DNA from: Mortierella sp. BCC40632
Lineage: Eukaryota; Mortierellomycota; Mortierellomycetes; Mortierellales; Mortierellaceae
NCBI GenBank assembly: GCA_011634665.1
Contig: WAEK01000033.1
Span: 1-64,000, forward strand
Reading direction: 5' to 3'
DNA: 64,000 nucleotides
Shown: positions 50,731 to 60,725 of the stretch, piece by piece
Position numbering within the stretch: the first letter of the stretch is position 1
Layout: each line of letters opens with the position of its first letter
Made by a program: the position numbers and the translations under genes
The notes under the pieces: generated by a model
Databases searched by the model: none
What the model was told of the DNA's origin: nothing
The model's input: only the letters and a program-made list of their open reading frames with translations

Positions 50731-50865
50731 TAATAAAATCTTTCTCTTTTTATTAGCGAAGCCAATATTCTGGAAGCAAAAGATAAAGAATAATTATATT
50801 AAGGCTAGGATTTATTCTTAAAAGGTTATTTATTTTTAATTTATTCACCTTTAAACCTTTAAAAT
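50731..50865 (+). promoter_or_regulatory. nad6 leader copy
   Basis: tctttttattagcgaagcca, atattctggaagcaaaagat, aaagaataatta and taaggctaggattta, as before nad6 at 52916-53052. It ends at ATG 50866. Confidence 0.85.
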
Positions 50866-51870
50866 ATGAACTTAATATTTTCATACAATACAAATTTATT
50901 AGAGATCCTTGATTTTTCATCATTGTTGTTAATTGTGCCTGTTATAGTTTATTCTAATGCTGAGACAGAGAAATCAAAAATTTTATTAGATAATAAAAAA
51001 AAAGCTGGGATCTATCTGTGGAAACATATAAAAACAGATAGAATTTATGTTGGTTCTGCCTTTGATCTATCTATACGATTAAAGTATTACTATAATAATA
51101 ATTATTTAGAGTGTAATAAAACTATGTATATCTGTAATGCTCTTCAAGTGCACGGACATTCTTTGTTTTCTTTAGAGATTCTTGAGTATATATCAATCAC
51201 AAATCTATCAAAAAAAGAAGCACGTAAATTAATTCTTTCTAGGGAACAGTATTATATAGATTCTCTTGAGCCTAAATATAACATTAATCCAATTGCAGGA
51301 TCTCGATTAGGAGCACAGCATACTGAGGATACTTTAGTAAAAATGAGTGAAGCAAAAATTGGTAATAGTAATCCAATGTATGGTAAGACTGGTAAATTAA
51401 ATCCGATGTTTGGTAAATCGCATTCTTCTGATACTAAAGCTAAAATTAGTTTAGCTAATATAGGTAAATTAATCTCAATAGAGACTAAAGCGAAAATGAG
51501 TGAAGCCTTGTCTGGTGAGAATAATCCTTTATTTGGTAGAACTCATGCTGAAAAATCAATAGCTTTAATGAGCGAAGCCATGACAGGTGTGAATTATACT
51601 ATGTTTGGAAAATCTCATTCAGTTGAGACTAAAGCTAAAATTAGTGCAACACAAGGAACTGCTATTCTTGTATATGATTTAGACAAATCTACTCTTACCT
51701 ATACTTTTCTTTCAGCTTTTAAAGCTCCCCAGGGGGGGGGCACCCCCCGGGCGGAGCGCCCGGAGGGAGCAGGAAAATTTTTTAATGTAACTCATTCTAC
51801 TATTCTAAGATATGCTAGGAATGGTAAATTGTTTAAAGAACAATGGTATTTATCTTTATCAAAAATTTAA
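50866..51870 (+). CDS. GIY-YIG/NUMOD endonuclease behind a nad6 leader
   Basis: 334 residues, intact. Short hydrophobic start, VIVYSNAETEKSKILLDNKK, core KAGIYLWKHIKTDRIYVGSAFDL, SREQYYIDSLEPKYN, many NUMOD3 repeats (NPMYGKTGK, NPMFGKSHSS, NPLFGRTHAE) and a C-terminal NUMOD1. The NUMOD1 carries a GC element read in frame as 14 extra residues (PQGGGTPRAERPEG). A C-tract follows at 51941-51960. Confidence 0.88.
   Translation: MNLIFSYNTNLLEILDFSSLLLIVPVIVYSNAETEKSKILLDNKKKAGIYLWKHIKTDRIYVGSAFDLSIRLKYYYNNNYLECNKTMYICNALQVHGHSLFSLEILEYISITNLSKKEARKLILSREQYYIDSLEPKYNINPIAGSRLGAQHTEDTLVKMSEAKIGNSNPMYGKTGKLNPMFGKSHSSDTKAKISLANIGKLISIETKAKMSEALSGENNPLFGRTHAEKSIALMSEAMTGVNYTMFGKSHSVETKAKISATQGTAILVYDLDKSTLTYTFLSAFKAPQGGGTPRAERPEGAGKFFNVTHSTILRYARNGKLFKEQWYLSLSKI
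51723..51770 (-). mobile_element. GC-rich hairpin element flanked by AGCT (copy B)
   Basis: Reverse complement of 47489-47539 apart from the length of the C/G run. It sits inside the NUMOD1 part of the gene at 50866 and keeps the reading frame. Removing it would restore the family sequence KAAGKFFNV, so it is a recent insertion. Confidence 0.8.
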
Positions 51871-52188
51871 AAAAGTTAACTCAGATGAGGGATAGAAGGG
51901 AACTATCCCGTGTGACAATACGTTATCTCGTGTGACAACACGTTAACACCCACCGCCCCTGTCTGTATCGGGCCCCCATTACACAGCCATACTGAATTAT
52001 AGAGCATTTTTTTATTATTATCATTAAGAACTACATGAAGTAATTTTATGTTATATAAATACAGTATTGACATATGAAATAAATATATAGTTATAGCTTA
52101 GTATTAAATTTTAGTAAAAGGTTTGATTCTACTTTATAGTGATTTTTAATATTACCAGCCCGAAGCGAGGAGGGCTTACCTCAAATTT
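51871..52188 (+). other. Spacer
   Basis: No gene is seen. It contains the C-tract at 51941-51960 with GC-rich sequence after it (cgcccctgtctgtatcgggc). Confidence 0.5.
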
Positions 52189-52261
52189 GAGAATGTAACT
52201 TAATTGGTAAAGTAACTAGTTTTTATTTAGTAATATCGGAGTTCGAGTCTCTGCGTTCTCA
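52189..52261 (+). tRNA. trnK: tRNA-Lys (UUU), copy 2
   Basis: Acceptor gagaatg/cgttctc, same D and T arms as copy 1, anticodon stem-loop actagtttttatttagt (TTT). With 1.6 kb between them, the two copies bracket the nad6-leader GIY-YIG cassette, suggesting a segmental duplication that took tRNA-Lys and the nad6 leader together. Confidence 0.8.
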
Positions 52262-52915
52262 CTAGATTCATTAAATGAATCTATATAACTATATATAACT
52301 ATATATGACTATATTTATAAAAAATAAATCTTATAATAAAAGATCTATCCGGGATATTAATAAATTATTTATTAAAAACATCTTATTTTCTTATTTAAAT
52401 TAGATGATCAGCCTCCTCCCGAAGGGAGGGGGCCCCCCTGCGGGGAGCCTCTTTGGGGTTAATTGAGGGATTCGAAGAATTGATCAGCGACGTTGCCATA
52501 GATCTTTCTATGCAATAAGCTATCAGATTTGCTAAGGATCAAAATTAATAAATTAATATTGACTACTCTCTCTCTCTGAGAATGAATATACCGATAAAAG
52601 ATCTATAAGACCTTAAATAATATAATAATACTTATTCCCAAAGGGGCTGATTATTATTTTTTCACAAAACCTCTGACTACTTTATTTGATCAATAATAAA
52701 TTTTTTTTATTTATTTAAATAAGCCTGCTTAAATAAAGTAGTATGCCTTATATACAAAAAATAAAACTTGATTAATTAACTTTTATAATGATAATTACTT
52801 GTTTAACAAGAGACTAATTCAAGTTTCTGTTCTTCGGGCTGAAACACCCTGAGTTTCTATAGATAAATAGTAAGTAACTTTTCATATATAAGTGGGGTCC
52901 AACCAGGATTAGTGA
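52262..52915 (+). other. Spacer before nad6
   Basis: No gene is seen. GC blocks at 52415-52450. 52455-52545 has tRNA-like words (gagggattcgaagaattg, in reverse cttcgaatccctc) without a full cloverleaf. Confidence 0.45.
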
Positions 52916-53052
52916 GATCTTTTTCTTTTTATTAGCGAAGCCAATATTCTGGAAGCAAAAGATAAAGAATAATTATCTAAGGCTAGGATTTATATATTTT
53001 GGTTATTGATTATTAAATTAATTCACCATTACCAGGAGCTCTAAATAAAAAA
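52916..53052 (+). promoter_or_regulatory. nad6 leader
   Basis: Long leader with tctttttattagcgaagcca, atattctggaagcaaaagat and taaggctaggattta before ATG 53053. A copy stands before the endonuclease at 50866. Confidence 0.75.
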
Positions 53053-53691
53053 ATGAATATCTTATTACATTTATTAACATTCACTTCTATTCTATCAGCC
53101 CTTTTAGTTATTACTGCTAGAAGTCCTATAGTTTCGATATTGTTCTTAATAGCAGTATTTATAAATATAGCTGGTTACTTAATTTTATTAGGTATTAATT
53201 TTATTGCCTTAGCTTATATAATGGTCTACATCGGGGCCATCGCAATATTATTCCTTTTTGTAATTATGATGCTAAATGTACGTTTAACAGAGATTAATCA
53301 AATAGGAGCTAATTATAGTAAAAATGTGCCATTAGCAGTTATAATTGCATCAGCATTAAGTTACTTAATAACATCTAACTCTTCTTTATCTAAATTAGAT
53401 AATGTTTATTTAATTTCAACTATTTTTGATAAATTAAATTATTTGTTCTTAGGTATTAACTCTTCAGATAATACTGTCTATACTGGATTTAATGCAATTT
53501 ACAATAATATTTTTGTTAATTACGATCAAATCCAAGCAGTAGGTGGGATTATGTATTCTACTTATGGATTGTATTTAGTTCTTGCTTCGTTCATTTTATT
53601 ATTAGCTATGTTAGGTCCTATCATTATCACGTTAGATAACCCTCAAAAAGTGTCTAACACCCCCCCCCTAGTAAATCTTTTAATTTATTAA
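53053..53691 (+). CDS. nad6: NADH dehydrogenase subunit 6
   Basis: 212 residues with five likely membrane segments. Typical nad6 core: NFIALAYIMVYIGAIAILFLFVIMMLNVRL. Complex I membrane subunit. The end is odd: after VSN the frame crosses a run of nine C (53660-53668) and ends eight codons later at TAA. With eight C it would end at TAG directly; with ten C it would run into the LAGLIDADG frame downstream. Confidence 0.95.
   Translation: MNILLHLLTFTSILSALLVITARSPIVSILFLIAVFINIAGYLILLGINFIALAYIMVYIGAIAILFLFVIMMLNVRLTEINQIGANYSKNVPLAVIIASALSYLITSNSSLSKLDNVYLISTIFDKLNYLFLGINSSDNTVYTGFNAIYNNIFVNYDQIQAVGGIMYSTYGLYLVLASFILLLAMLGPIIITLDNPQKVSNTPPLVNLLIY
53653..53669 (+). terminator. C-tract at the end of nad6, possible slippage site
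   Basis: gtctaacaccccccccct. Three outcomes depend on the C count: stop (8), short tail (9, as given), or fusion to the next endonuclease (10, or a -1 slip). The motif itself is shared with many gene ends in the window. Confidence 0.55.
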
Positions 53692-54365
53692 AGAATAAGG
53701 AAAATAATTTAGGTGTTCTTCGTCGACATTATAGTACTAAAAGACTAACTAAAGTTGAAAAGGATTCTTTCTCTGTACCTCAATATTTAGATGAAGTAAT
53801 AATTGGTTGTACTCTCGCCGATATTCATATACGTTATATTCCTAAAGGGATAAATCCAAGATTAGAGTTTTCACAAGGTATAGTTAATGAATTATATCTT
53901 TTTCATTTATATGATTTATTCAAGGATTTTTGTCCTTCTTCACCTAAATATAGTCACCCTAAACCTGATAAACGTACAGGAAAAATATATAGTAAAATAA
54001 TTTTTTATACTTATTCTTTACCTTGCTTTAAGTATTATCATTCTTTATTTTATGTGAATGGTGTAAAAATTATCCCTGACAATATAGGTGAAATATTAAC
54101 ACCTGTAAGTTTAGCGCATTGGGCAATGGGAGATGGATATAAGTCTAAATCAGGGTTTACTTTTAGTACAAACTCCTATACTCTTAGTGAAGTACAACTA
54201 TTGGTTAAAGTTTTGAAAGATAAATTTGATTTAAATTGTACTATTCATAAAACTTCCGGGAAAGATCAACATCTTATTTATATAGCAACTGGCTCAATGT
54301 CTAAATTTCGATCTTTAGTAACTCCACATTTCCATGAATCAATGATGTATAAAATTGCTGGCTAA
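53667..54365 (+). CDS. LAGLIDADG_2-type endonuclease opening at the nad6 C-tract
   Basis: The frame is open from the C-tract (53667) to TAA at 54365, 232 codons, with no ATG before 54054, which lies deep inside the protein. EVIIGCTLADIHIRY is near codon 48, LLTPVSLAHWAMGDGYK-type motif near codon 148, and the end VTPHFHESMMYKIAG is present. Expression would need read-in from nad6, a -1 slip on the C run, or a non-ATG start. Same family as 17544 and 22390. A C-tract follows at 54461. Confidence 0.75.
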   Translation, partial: PSKSFNLLKNKENNLGVLRRHYSTKRLTKVEKDSFSVPQYLDEVIIGCTLADIHIRYIPKGINPRLEFSQGIVNELYLFHLYDLFKDFCPSSPKYSHPKPDKRTGKIYSKIIFYTYSLPCFKYYHSLFYVNGVKIIPDNIGEILTPVSLAHWAMGDGYKSKSGFTFSTNSYTLSEVQLLVKVLKDKFDLNCTIHKTSGKDQHLIYIATGSMSKFRSLVTPHFHESMMYKIAG

Positions 54366-54599
54366 TTATTATTTATGGTTTAATTGTGTGCCGAGGGAGC
54401 CACTCGCCGTTGGGCTCCCTTCTTTTTCTCATCTATTATTCCGTTAGACTCTAAAAAGGAGTCTAACACCCCCCTTACCGCGAAAGTGGCTCAAATAAAC
54501 TATTTAACAATATTAGTAGGGTTATCTTTTATTTTTTATTATTTTTCGAGATTTCTTCATTATTTTCTGAATTTGTTTTATCTATTTTTGTTCCAGTAA

Positions 54600-54716
54600 T
54601 GATATATAAAAATGCTGATACGGACAGATCTCAGATCCTGTCGGATAACAAAGGGAAAACAGGGATTTATATGTGGACCCATAATTCCTCAGGTAAAAGA
54701 TATTCATCAGGGTAGC
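54600..54716 (+). pseudogene. GIY-YIG fragment
   Basis: MIYKNADTDRSQILSDNKGK, TGIYMWTHNSSGKRY and then a stop: the first 38 residues of a cassette GIY-YIG gene, cut off by the third copy of the 70-nt repeat. Confidence 0.65.
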
Positions 54717-54727
54717 TTGGTGAGGGG

Positions 54728-54797
54728 GGGGGCCGAAGCTAAGTCCTGTAGGGTATATAGGGTATTATTATGGAGAATAGGGGTAGATCGGCGTGAG
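54728..54797 (-). repeat. 70-nt repeat, copy 3 of 3 (reverse)
   Basis: In reverse it reads like 36474-36548 and 39484-39550 (gccgatct, cccctattctccataata, acttagcttcggcc). Confidence 0.7.
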
Positions 54798-55102
54798 ATA
54801 AAATTAACGGGATTAAAAAAGTATAATTTAAATTCAGTATACTCATTATTATAAATATCTTCAATTACATTAGATAAATCTCACACCACATATTCAAATT
54901 GGATTGTTTAATTGGTTCGAGTCCCCTCCCCGAAAGTTTTCATTAATACCTAGCTAATTGATAATCAACCTGCAAAATTTTATGCTAATAACAAAGAATC
55001 TAATTCTTAATTTATAAAAAGAATAAAGGAAAGCTAATATTTCTCTATAACTGTAAAATCAAATTATAAAGATATCCTTTTAGTGTAATAGTTAAAAGTG
55101 AG
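54798..55102 (+). other. Spacer with tRNA-like T arm
   Basis: No gene is seen. aattggttcgagtcccctcccc at 54910-54932 looks like a tRNA 3' end, with no matching 5' part. Confidence 0.4.
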
Positions 55103-55175
55103 TGGAGACAAAAAGACTCGAACTTTTCTCTTTAGTATGCAAAACTAATGTATTACCAAGATATACAATGTCCCC
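55103..55175 (-). tRNA. trnA: tRNA-Ala (UGC)
   Basis: Reverse strand: acceptor ggggaca/tgtctcc, anticodon stem-loop ttagttttgcatactaa (TGC), T arm aaagttcgagtcttt. It borders the plasmid-like segment. Confidence 0.8.
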
Positions 55176-55259
55176 TTAATATTATAGTAGGGGCGGGGGT
55201 TTCTAGGGGATAGGGGGTGATCATCACAACCCTACTTTAACCCATCACACACTTTTTAA

Positions 55260-55514
55260 CCCTTTTTAATTTCTCTTTTTCTAGATTTCACTACACGCCC
55301 TTATGAGGGAAAAATATTTTTAGAGTATATCGCTCTCACAATTGTCAAGCATTCAACCCTTGGACATATAATTTAAGAGGCTTCATATGTTTAAACCAAT
55401 AATCCTAATATAATCATTACCCAACCACCGGGAAGGGGACAACCGTGATTTATAATGACATTATTATCGCTTATAACTTGTGTTTCCTTCGCCTCCTTTT
55501 TATTCTAAAAAAAA
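55260..55514 (+). repeat. Plasmid-type repeat, copy A
   Basis: Shares with 60540-60720: cccttatgagggaaa, actctcacaa/gctctcacaa, ataatttaagagg and ttatcgcttata.cttgtgtt. Both copies lead into a plasmid polymerase gene. Probably the remains of the end repeats or 5' regions of linear mitochondrial plasmids. Confidence 0.65.
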
Positions 55515-56838
55515 ATCTATGGTGCTAACTGTTTTTCAAAAGGTGCAAGAAAATTAAATAAAGATAAATTTGGAGAATATCCTTTTAATCATGATTTAGA
55601 TAAAATTTCATTTAAAGATCGTGAAGAATTCATTAATTTACATCACAATAATATTTTATCTTTAGACCCAGATTTTTGGAGTAAAGCAGATGAACCATTA
55701 TTGTTTTTAGCTTTTTGCTTTGAGTATAAAGAATATTACGAAAATCCTTCAGAATTCATTACTCATCTTCCAATACAATTAGATGCGACATGTAACGGTT
55801 TACAACATCTTTCATTAATCACAGCTAATCAAAATCTTGCTAGATTAGTAAATCTTTTACAGAATACAGAAGATAAAAATCCATATGATCTTTATAGTGT
55901 TGTGTTAGATGAAATAAATAAAAGAATTGAAAATATAATATCTAATGAACCATTATATATTAATTTAAAATATTTAAATTTAGATCGTGCTATAGTTAAA
56001 CGTTCAATTATGACTATACCTTACAACGTAACAATTAACGGCGTAGTAGAGCATCTTAAAGAATTCTTCAATAAAGAATATAAAGATAACAATTATCTAT
56101 ATATTCCTAAAAATAAAAATCATGGTACAAAATATATAACAGGTAAGGATTTATTTAAATTAGCATCAATAATTCATACAACTTTATATAATTCACATCC
56201 AGAATTACAAGAAACAGTAAAATATTTTAAAGATATTGTAAATGTAATGACTGATTTAGATTTACCTGTTGTTTGGTTAACACCTGGTGGTCTTCGTATT
56301 AAACAAAAATATGTAAAAAGAGAATCAACTAGAATTAGAAGTGGCAATTACAGAGGAGCATCATATAATATTGTAATTCCTACAGATAAAATTGATAAAG
56401 TTTCACAACAAAGTGCATTTATGCCCAACATTATACATAGCCTTTGACGGTAGTACAATAACAATATTAGTTAAAAAATTAAAAATTTTAGGTATGTATA
56501 ATATCTATTCAATACATGACTGCTTCTCTACTACGGCTAATAATATTTCTTTAATTAATGAATTAGTACGTGAAGCGTTCTGTGAAATTTATGGTGATGA
56601 GGAATTTTTATTTAATCTTCATAAATTCTTTATTGAATATATTGGAGGAAATTATGATATTTATTATAATGATGAAAAATTTTTAAATAAAAATTCAATA
56701 ACTAAGAAAATGGCTCTTGAAGGTAAATTTACTGTTGTTCAAAATGGAAATATATTTGATATACCTGAACTACCTAAAACAGGTGATTTTATTAATTTTA
56801 AAAATAATCTAAAAAATGCTATATATTTAATAAATTAG
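55515..56838 (+). pseudogene. rpo: Phage-type RNA polymerase, C-terminal part (linear plasmid rpo)
   Basis: About 440 residues of the catalytic end of a single-subunit RNA polymerase: QLDATCNGLQHLS with the first catalytic Asp (about 55780), RAIVKRSIMTIPYN with the catalytic Lys (about 55985), and IHDCFSTTANN with the second catalytic Asp (about 56515). A frameshift at about 56440 (one extra C in agcctttgac) splits it. The N-terminal half, usually several hundred residues, is missing; plasmid-type repeat sequence comes straight before it. It once transcribed plasmid genes. Confidence 0.85.
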
Positions 56839-57347
56839 TTTTTTAAAAATCTACATCCTGTGTACTAGAGTGGAAGCTTAATGGTTTTTATTAAAAAGGA
56901 ATATTTTTATTAACTCTTGGAGTAGGAAAAATCAATGAATTTTTTGATCTTCATTTGAATAATCCGAGGGTAGGGTTGTGGGTTTAACCAGAGTTAATAA
57001 TATTTTTATTATTTTTATATTTTTATTATCCTCTATAACGAGACACATGATTGTATCAGTTGGGGTGTTTATCCTAATATCATCAAAAGCCGTTAAGAGC
57101 AGTGTTGATGGTGAGTGCTGTTATAGTTAACTTTATAGAATAAAGTTAACATCCTCTCCTTCTGAGAAGAGGAGGCTTAATGATTAAAGCAAGTAACTGT
57201 TAATTATTGGATAGAGGTTTGATTCCCCATAAAGGGGGGGAGTTACTTGCTTTATCAACAAATATAAATAGAAATTCTATAGGACTTGTTATATAATTTC
57301 TTTTGCCTTCTCTCTGGGATGGAGGGGGATTGAAGAGTATATTTTTA
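56839..57347 (+). other. Spacer with a second shared plasmid repeat
   Basis: No gene is seen. 57030-57110 (cctctataacg, gattgtatcagttggggt, atcatcaaaagccgttaaga) is repeated at 60408-60480 in the same orientation. The two copies bracket the reverse-strand DNA polymerase gene. Confidence 0.6.
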
Positions 57348-60311
57348 TCACGCCCGATTCCATAACGTGGTACAGGGGCTGGTTTGTGTAGTTTTTGCAA
57401 ATTTATTAAGATCATTAACTAATTTACAATTTGGAGCCTGTCCTTGTGAGTGGTAAGATGAGTTCACCCCAGCTTCAAGTTTTAATAATTTAGCTGGAAC
57501 TTTGTTATCTCTGATTAAATCTTTAGGTATTAAAATTCTTAAATATAAAGTTTTAATATTATAACCATTTTGATCTATATTATTATCTAATATAATCATT
57601 GATCCACTTTCTTGACCTCCTTCAATTATACCATTTAAATGTTGTTCATAAATATTTATTAATTCATTCAAAGAGTTAAATGAATTTAGATAACTAATTG
57701 TATTTATTTTTTTAACACCCTGTGGTGTTATATATTCTTCAGAGATTAAATAACCTATATCTTTAACTAATACATTTTCTTCTATAGCTTTTTCAGCTAA
57801 AGTAAATAAATTAGCTAATAAAATATTTTTAGCTTTTACAAATGGATCATTAGTTTCAATTATAAATTTATCACTTAATTTTAAAGCATTAGAAAGTTTT
57901 CCGTCGAAAATAGGAGCAATATAATTTAATAAAAATCCATCAAATTTTTTATAATCAGTATTATAAACATTATAATGATTAATTTTTACATCTTTATAAC
58001 TTAAATAAACTTTTTTACTTAAATTTTCTTGTCTGTTTTGTCGTCCAATTATAGGCTCGAAATCGTAATTTTGTATTTTCACTGATGAAATATGAATAGG
58101 TTTAGTATCTATCCAAACACCATCTTCATTTCTAATCATAACTCTCTTACTATAATTAAATGTAAAAGTTTTCTCTGTTTTTTCATTTTTTATTTCAAAT
58201 GTATTTATATTTTTAGATGTAATTTCTGTCTTTAATGTTAAATTTTTACCCGAATTTAAATAAATAGATTCAATAGTATTATGTAATTCTTCAGTAATAA
58301 AATTTTTATTTAAACCAGAGAATTTAGTAATAGGTCCTTTATTAAAGGGTTTAATACTATAAAGTTTATCTCTTAAAAAGATACCTTTTTCTAAATAGTA
58401 TTCATGATCTTTTTCTATCGTATAATCTTTATCAGCTAATTCATTTTTCATTTGACCTAATCCATCACCTAAGTATTCTTTTGGTAAAGGTTTGTTTAAG
58501 ATTACACAGTCTGTATCAGAATAATAAATTTCATAACCAGGTAATCGTTTAAATTTATCTATTTCTATTCTAGCATAAGAAGTTATTGCAGCAGCAATAG
58601 CTATATTAGCAGCTCTAGATTCTAAACCTTTTTCAAAAGTTTCTAAAAGTTGATTGAATAAATCAGGTGAATCTTTAAATAGTTCAGGATTAGGAGCTTT
58701 ATCAAAAGAATAACCAGCAACTTTTTCATCAAATGTAGTTTGTTTTACATTAGTAAATGTTTTTTCAATTTGTTCCATTAAGCTAAGATCACTAGTAATA
58801 ATATTCATTTTGTATTCTCTATGTTGACCCCATTTACCATATAAAGTATTTAAACAAAGTTTGAAAACATCTCTTTCATCTTTATTTCCGGTTCGTTTTA
58901 ATTCAAATAAAGGTTCAACATAATTATTAAAAACATTATCACCTTTTTGAAATTCCCAAGCTTCGATTAATTCTATTTTACATCCTAATGATTCAGCATA
59001 TTTTAATTCTTCAGAAAAGTAGTAACCTTTGAAAGTACCTGTTGGAAAGACTAATCTATCCTGTCCTTCAATTTTAACATAAAGTGGTAAAACAGGAATA
59101 TTTAATGTTACAGGTACTTTAACTTTAACTAAAGCAAACCCAAAGAAATCTTTTAATCCTAAATTAACATCATATTTTTTAGGAGTACCAACAGGCATAG
59201 TATTTAACATACAGTAAGGATAAAGAGAATTAATATCGTAATAATATAATTTTTTTCCAAAAGGTTTGTATACTGCAGTATGAGCTCCATAATAAGCTTT
59301 AGAAATTAAATTTTGCATTTTTTTACTAAACATTCTTATTTTAATATCTTCATCTAAATTTCTTTTTCTAAATAATTCCATAACTAGTTGAGGTAAAGTA
59401 ATACAATGAGTAAAATCTATATGGAAATTATCAACAAGAATTCTAAAGAATTTTTCAATAGCTTTATGTAAACCAACAGTATCTATTTCGTTGTAAATAA
59501 TAGAATATTTTTTAAAATTAAAATTACCATCTTTATCAAGAACATCAATATTTAATAATAGTTCTTTATAAGAAGATAACCAGCTAGGAATTTTACCATT
59601 ATAATCTAAGGAATTTTCATTTACCCAATTATGATTAAAGGGTAATTTACCTAAAGATTCATTTACTTTAATTTTAAAACCTTTTAAAATTTTATCTAAT
59701 TTAATAGGCATTAATTTATAAGAATCTTTGAACTCAAATATATGGTTATTATGTTCAAATTTAATATAAAATATAGAATTACCAGGATCCATTAAATATT
59801 CAATTTTATCTGATCCTTTATTTTTTATAATATCTTTCATAATCAAATAAGCATCAAAACCACCAGCATAGTGAGCAAAAAAGGAAACTTTTTTAACAGG
59901 GTAATCATAATTTAATATAAATTCTAATGCTTTTTCTACACAATCTAACCCATAAAACGCTTTAAATCCAATAGTGGGAATATATATACCAAATAAATAT
60001 GGAGTAGCAATTCCTTTATCATTTTTAAAAGTTTCAAGATCATAAGTACAGAAATAAGGGTTAAATTTAAGATTAGTAATATATTTAAATTTTAAAGTTG
60101 AAATATATTTAGTATTAAATTCAGTTTTATATTTTTTAAATTTATCAATAAAAGAATCATCATTAATGTCTGATACAGATTGATTGAAAGAATCATGTTT
60201 TATTGATTTAGATTTACTATTAGTAGAATAGTTTTTGATTAAAGAAGGGTATGGAGAGTTATTCCATAAAGTAGTCTCAAAAAGAGATAAGTTAAATTTA
60301 GTTAAGATCAT
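57348..60311 (-). CDS. dpo: Family-B, probably protein-primed DNA polymerase 1 (linear plasmid dpo)
   Basis: 987 residues, intact. Exonuclease: ExoI CTYDLETF (Asp91, Glu93), ExoII HYAGGFDAYLI (Asp153), ExoIII YNEID (Tyr273, Asp277). YYGAHTAVYKP lies near residue 340 between the domains. Polymerase: motif A YDINSLYP (Asp359), motif B KLCLNTLYGKWG (Lys484), motif C YSDTD (Asp599, Asp601), and KLY at 649. After motif C about 380 residues remain, much longer than the usual thumb, while only 90 precede ExoI, so any terminal-protein domain is not at the N-terminus. The function is that of linear plasmid replication. Confidence 0.93.
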   Translation of the reverse strand: MILTKFNLSLFETTLWNNSPYPSLIKNYSTNSKSKSIKHDSFNQSVSDINDDSFIDKFKKYKTEFNTKYISTLKFKYITNLKFNPYFCTYDLETFKNDKGIATPYLFGIYIPTIGFKAFYGLDCVEKALEFILNYDYPVKKVSFFAHYAGGFDAYLIMKDIIKNKGSDKIEYLMDPGNSIFYIKFEHNNHIFEFKDSYKLMPIKLDKILKGFKIKVNESLGKLPFNHNWVNENSLDYNGKIPSWLSSYKELLLNIDVLDKDGNFNFKKYSIIYNEIDTVGLHKAIEKFFRILVDNFHIDFTHCITLPQLVMELFRKRNLDEDIKIRMFSKKMQNLISKAYYGAHTAVYKPFGKKLYYYDINSLYPYCMLNTMPVGTPKKYDVNLGLKDFFGFALVKVKVPVTLNIPVLPLYVKIEGQDRLVFPTGTFKGYYFSEELKYAESLGCKIELIEAWEFQKGDNVFNNYVEPLFELKRTGNKDERDVFKLCLNTLYGKWGQHREYKMNIITSDLSLMEQIEKTFTNVKQTTFDEKVAGYSFDKAPNPELFKDSPDLFNQLLETFEKGLESRAANIAIAAAITSYARIEIDKFKRLPGYEIYYSDTDCVILNKPLPKEYLGDGLGQMKNELADKDYTIEKDHEYYLEKGIFLRDKLYSIKPFNKGPITKFSGLNKNFITEELHNTIESIYLNSGKNLTLKTEITSKNINTFEIKNEKTEKTFTFNYSKRVMIRNEDGVWIDTKPIHISSVKIQNYDFEPIIGRQNRQENLSKKVYLSYKDVKINHYNVYNTDYKKFDGFLLNYIAPIFDGKLSNALKLSDKFIIETNDPFVKAKNILLANLFTLAEKAIEENVLVKDIGYLISEEYITPQGVKKINTISYLNSFNSLNELINIYEQHLNGIIEGGQESGSMIILDNNIDQNGYNIKTLYLRILIPKDLIRDNKVPAKLLKLEAGVNSSYHSQGQAPNCKLVNDLNKFAKTTQTSPCTTLWNRA

Positions 60312-60665
60312 ATTTTTTTTTTTTGTTTTTTATTTTATAATTCGAGCGGGCCACTTATACAAACTTTACAAGGCCTAGCATAAAGCAGGTGCAGAGTAAT
60401 TATATCCTCTATAACGGACACAGGATTGTATCAGTTGGGGCCTTTATCTGTATATCATCAAAAGCCGTTAAGAGGAATGTTTAATAGGGGGGATAGGGGT
60501 ATAAATCTACTTATCACTTATTTATTATCACACTTTTTTTTATTTTATTTTTTTTTTCTTCAGACTAAAAACTCTACAACCCCTTATGAGGGAAATAATA
60601 ATAATATTTTTATTTGAGTAAACCACTCTCACAAGTATTATCTATATAATTTAAGAGGGTTTATA
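60312..60665 (+). other. Intergenic region between the two divergent polymerases
   Basis: Contains repeat 60408-60480 (copy of 57030-57110) and the start of repeat 60540-60720 (copy of 55260-55514). No gene is seen. Any promoters for the two polymerases should lie here. Confidence 0.55.
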
Positions 60666-60720
60666 TTGATAATGTTATCGCTTATACCTTGTGTTTTCCT
60701 AGCCTCTTTTTTAAAAATAT
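60540..60720 (+). repeat. Plasmid-type repeat, copy B
   Basis: cccttatgagggaaa, actctcacaa, ataatttaagagg, ttatcgcttataccttgtgt: same order as 55260-55514. It overlaps the likely non-coding 5' end of the second polymerase frame. Confidence 0.65.
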
Positions 60721-60725
60721 ACACA

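Noticed and set aside
52455..52545. A tRNA gene before nad6
   Set aside because: T-arm-like and anticodon-like words are present but the acceptor stem does not pair in either strand.
54612..54854. 80-codon ORF overlapping the GIY-YIG fragment
   Set aside because: It is another frame of the fragment joined to the reversed 70-nt repeat.
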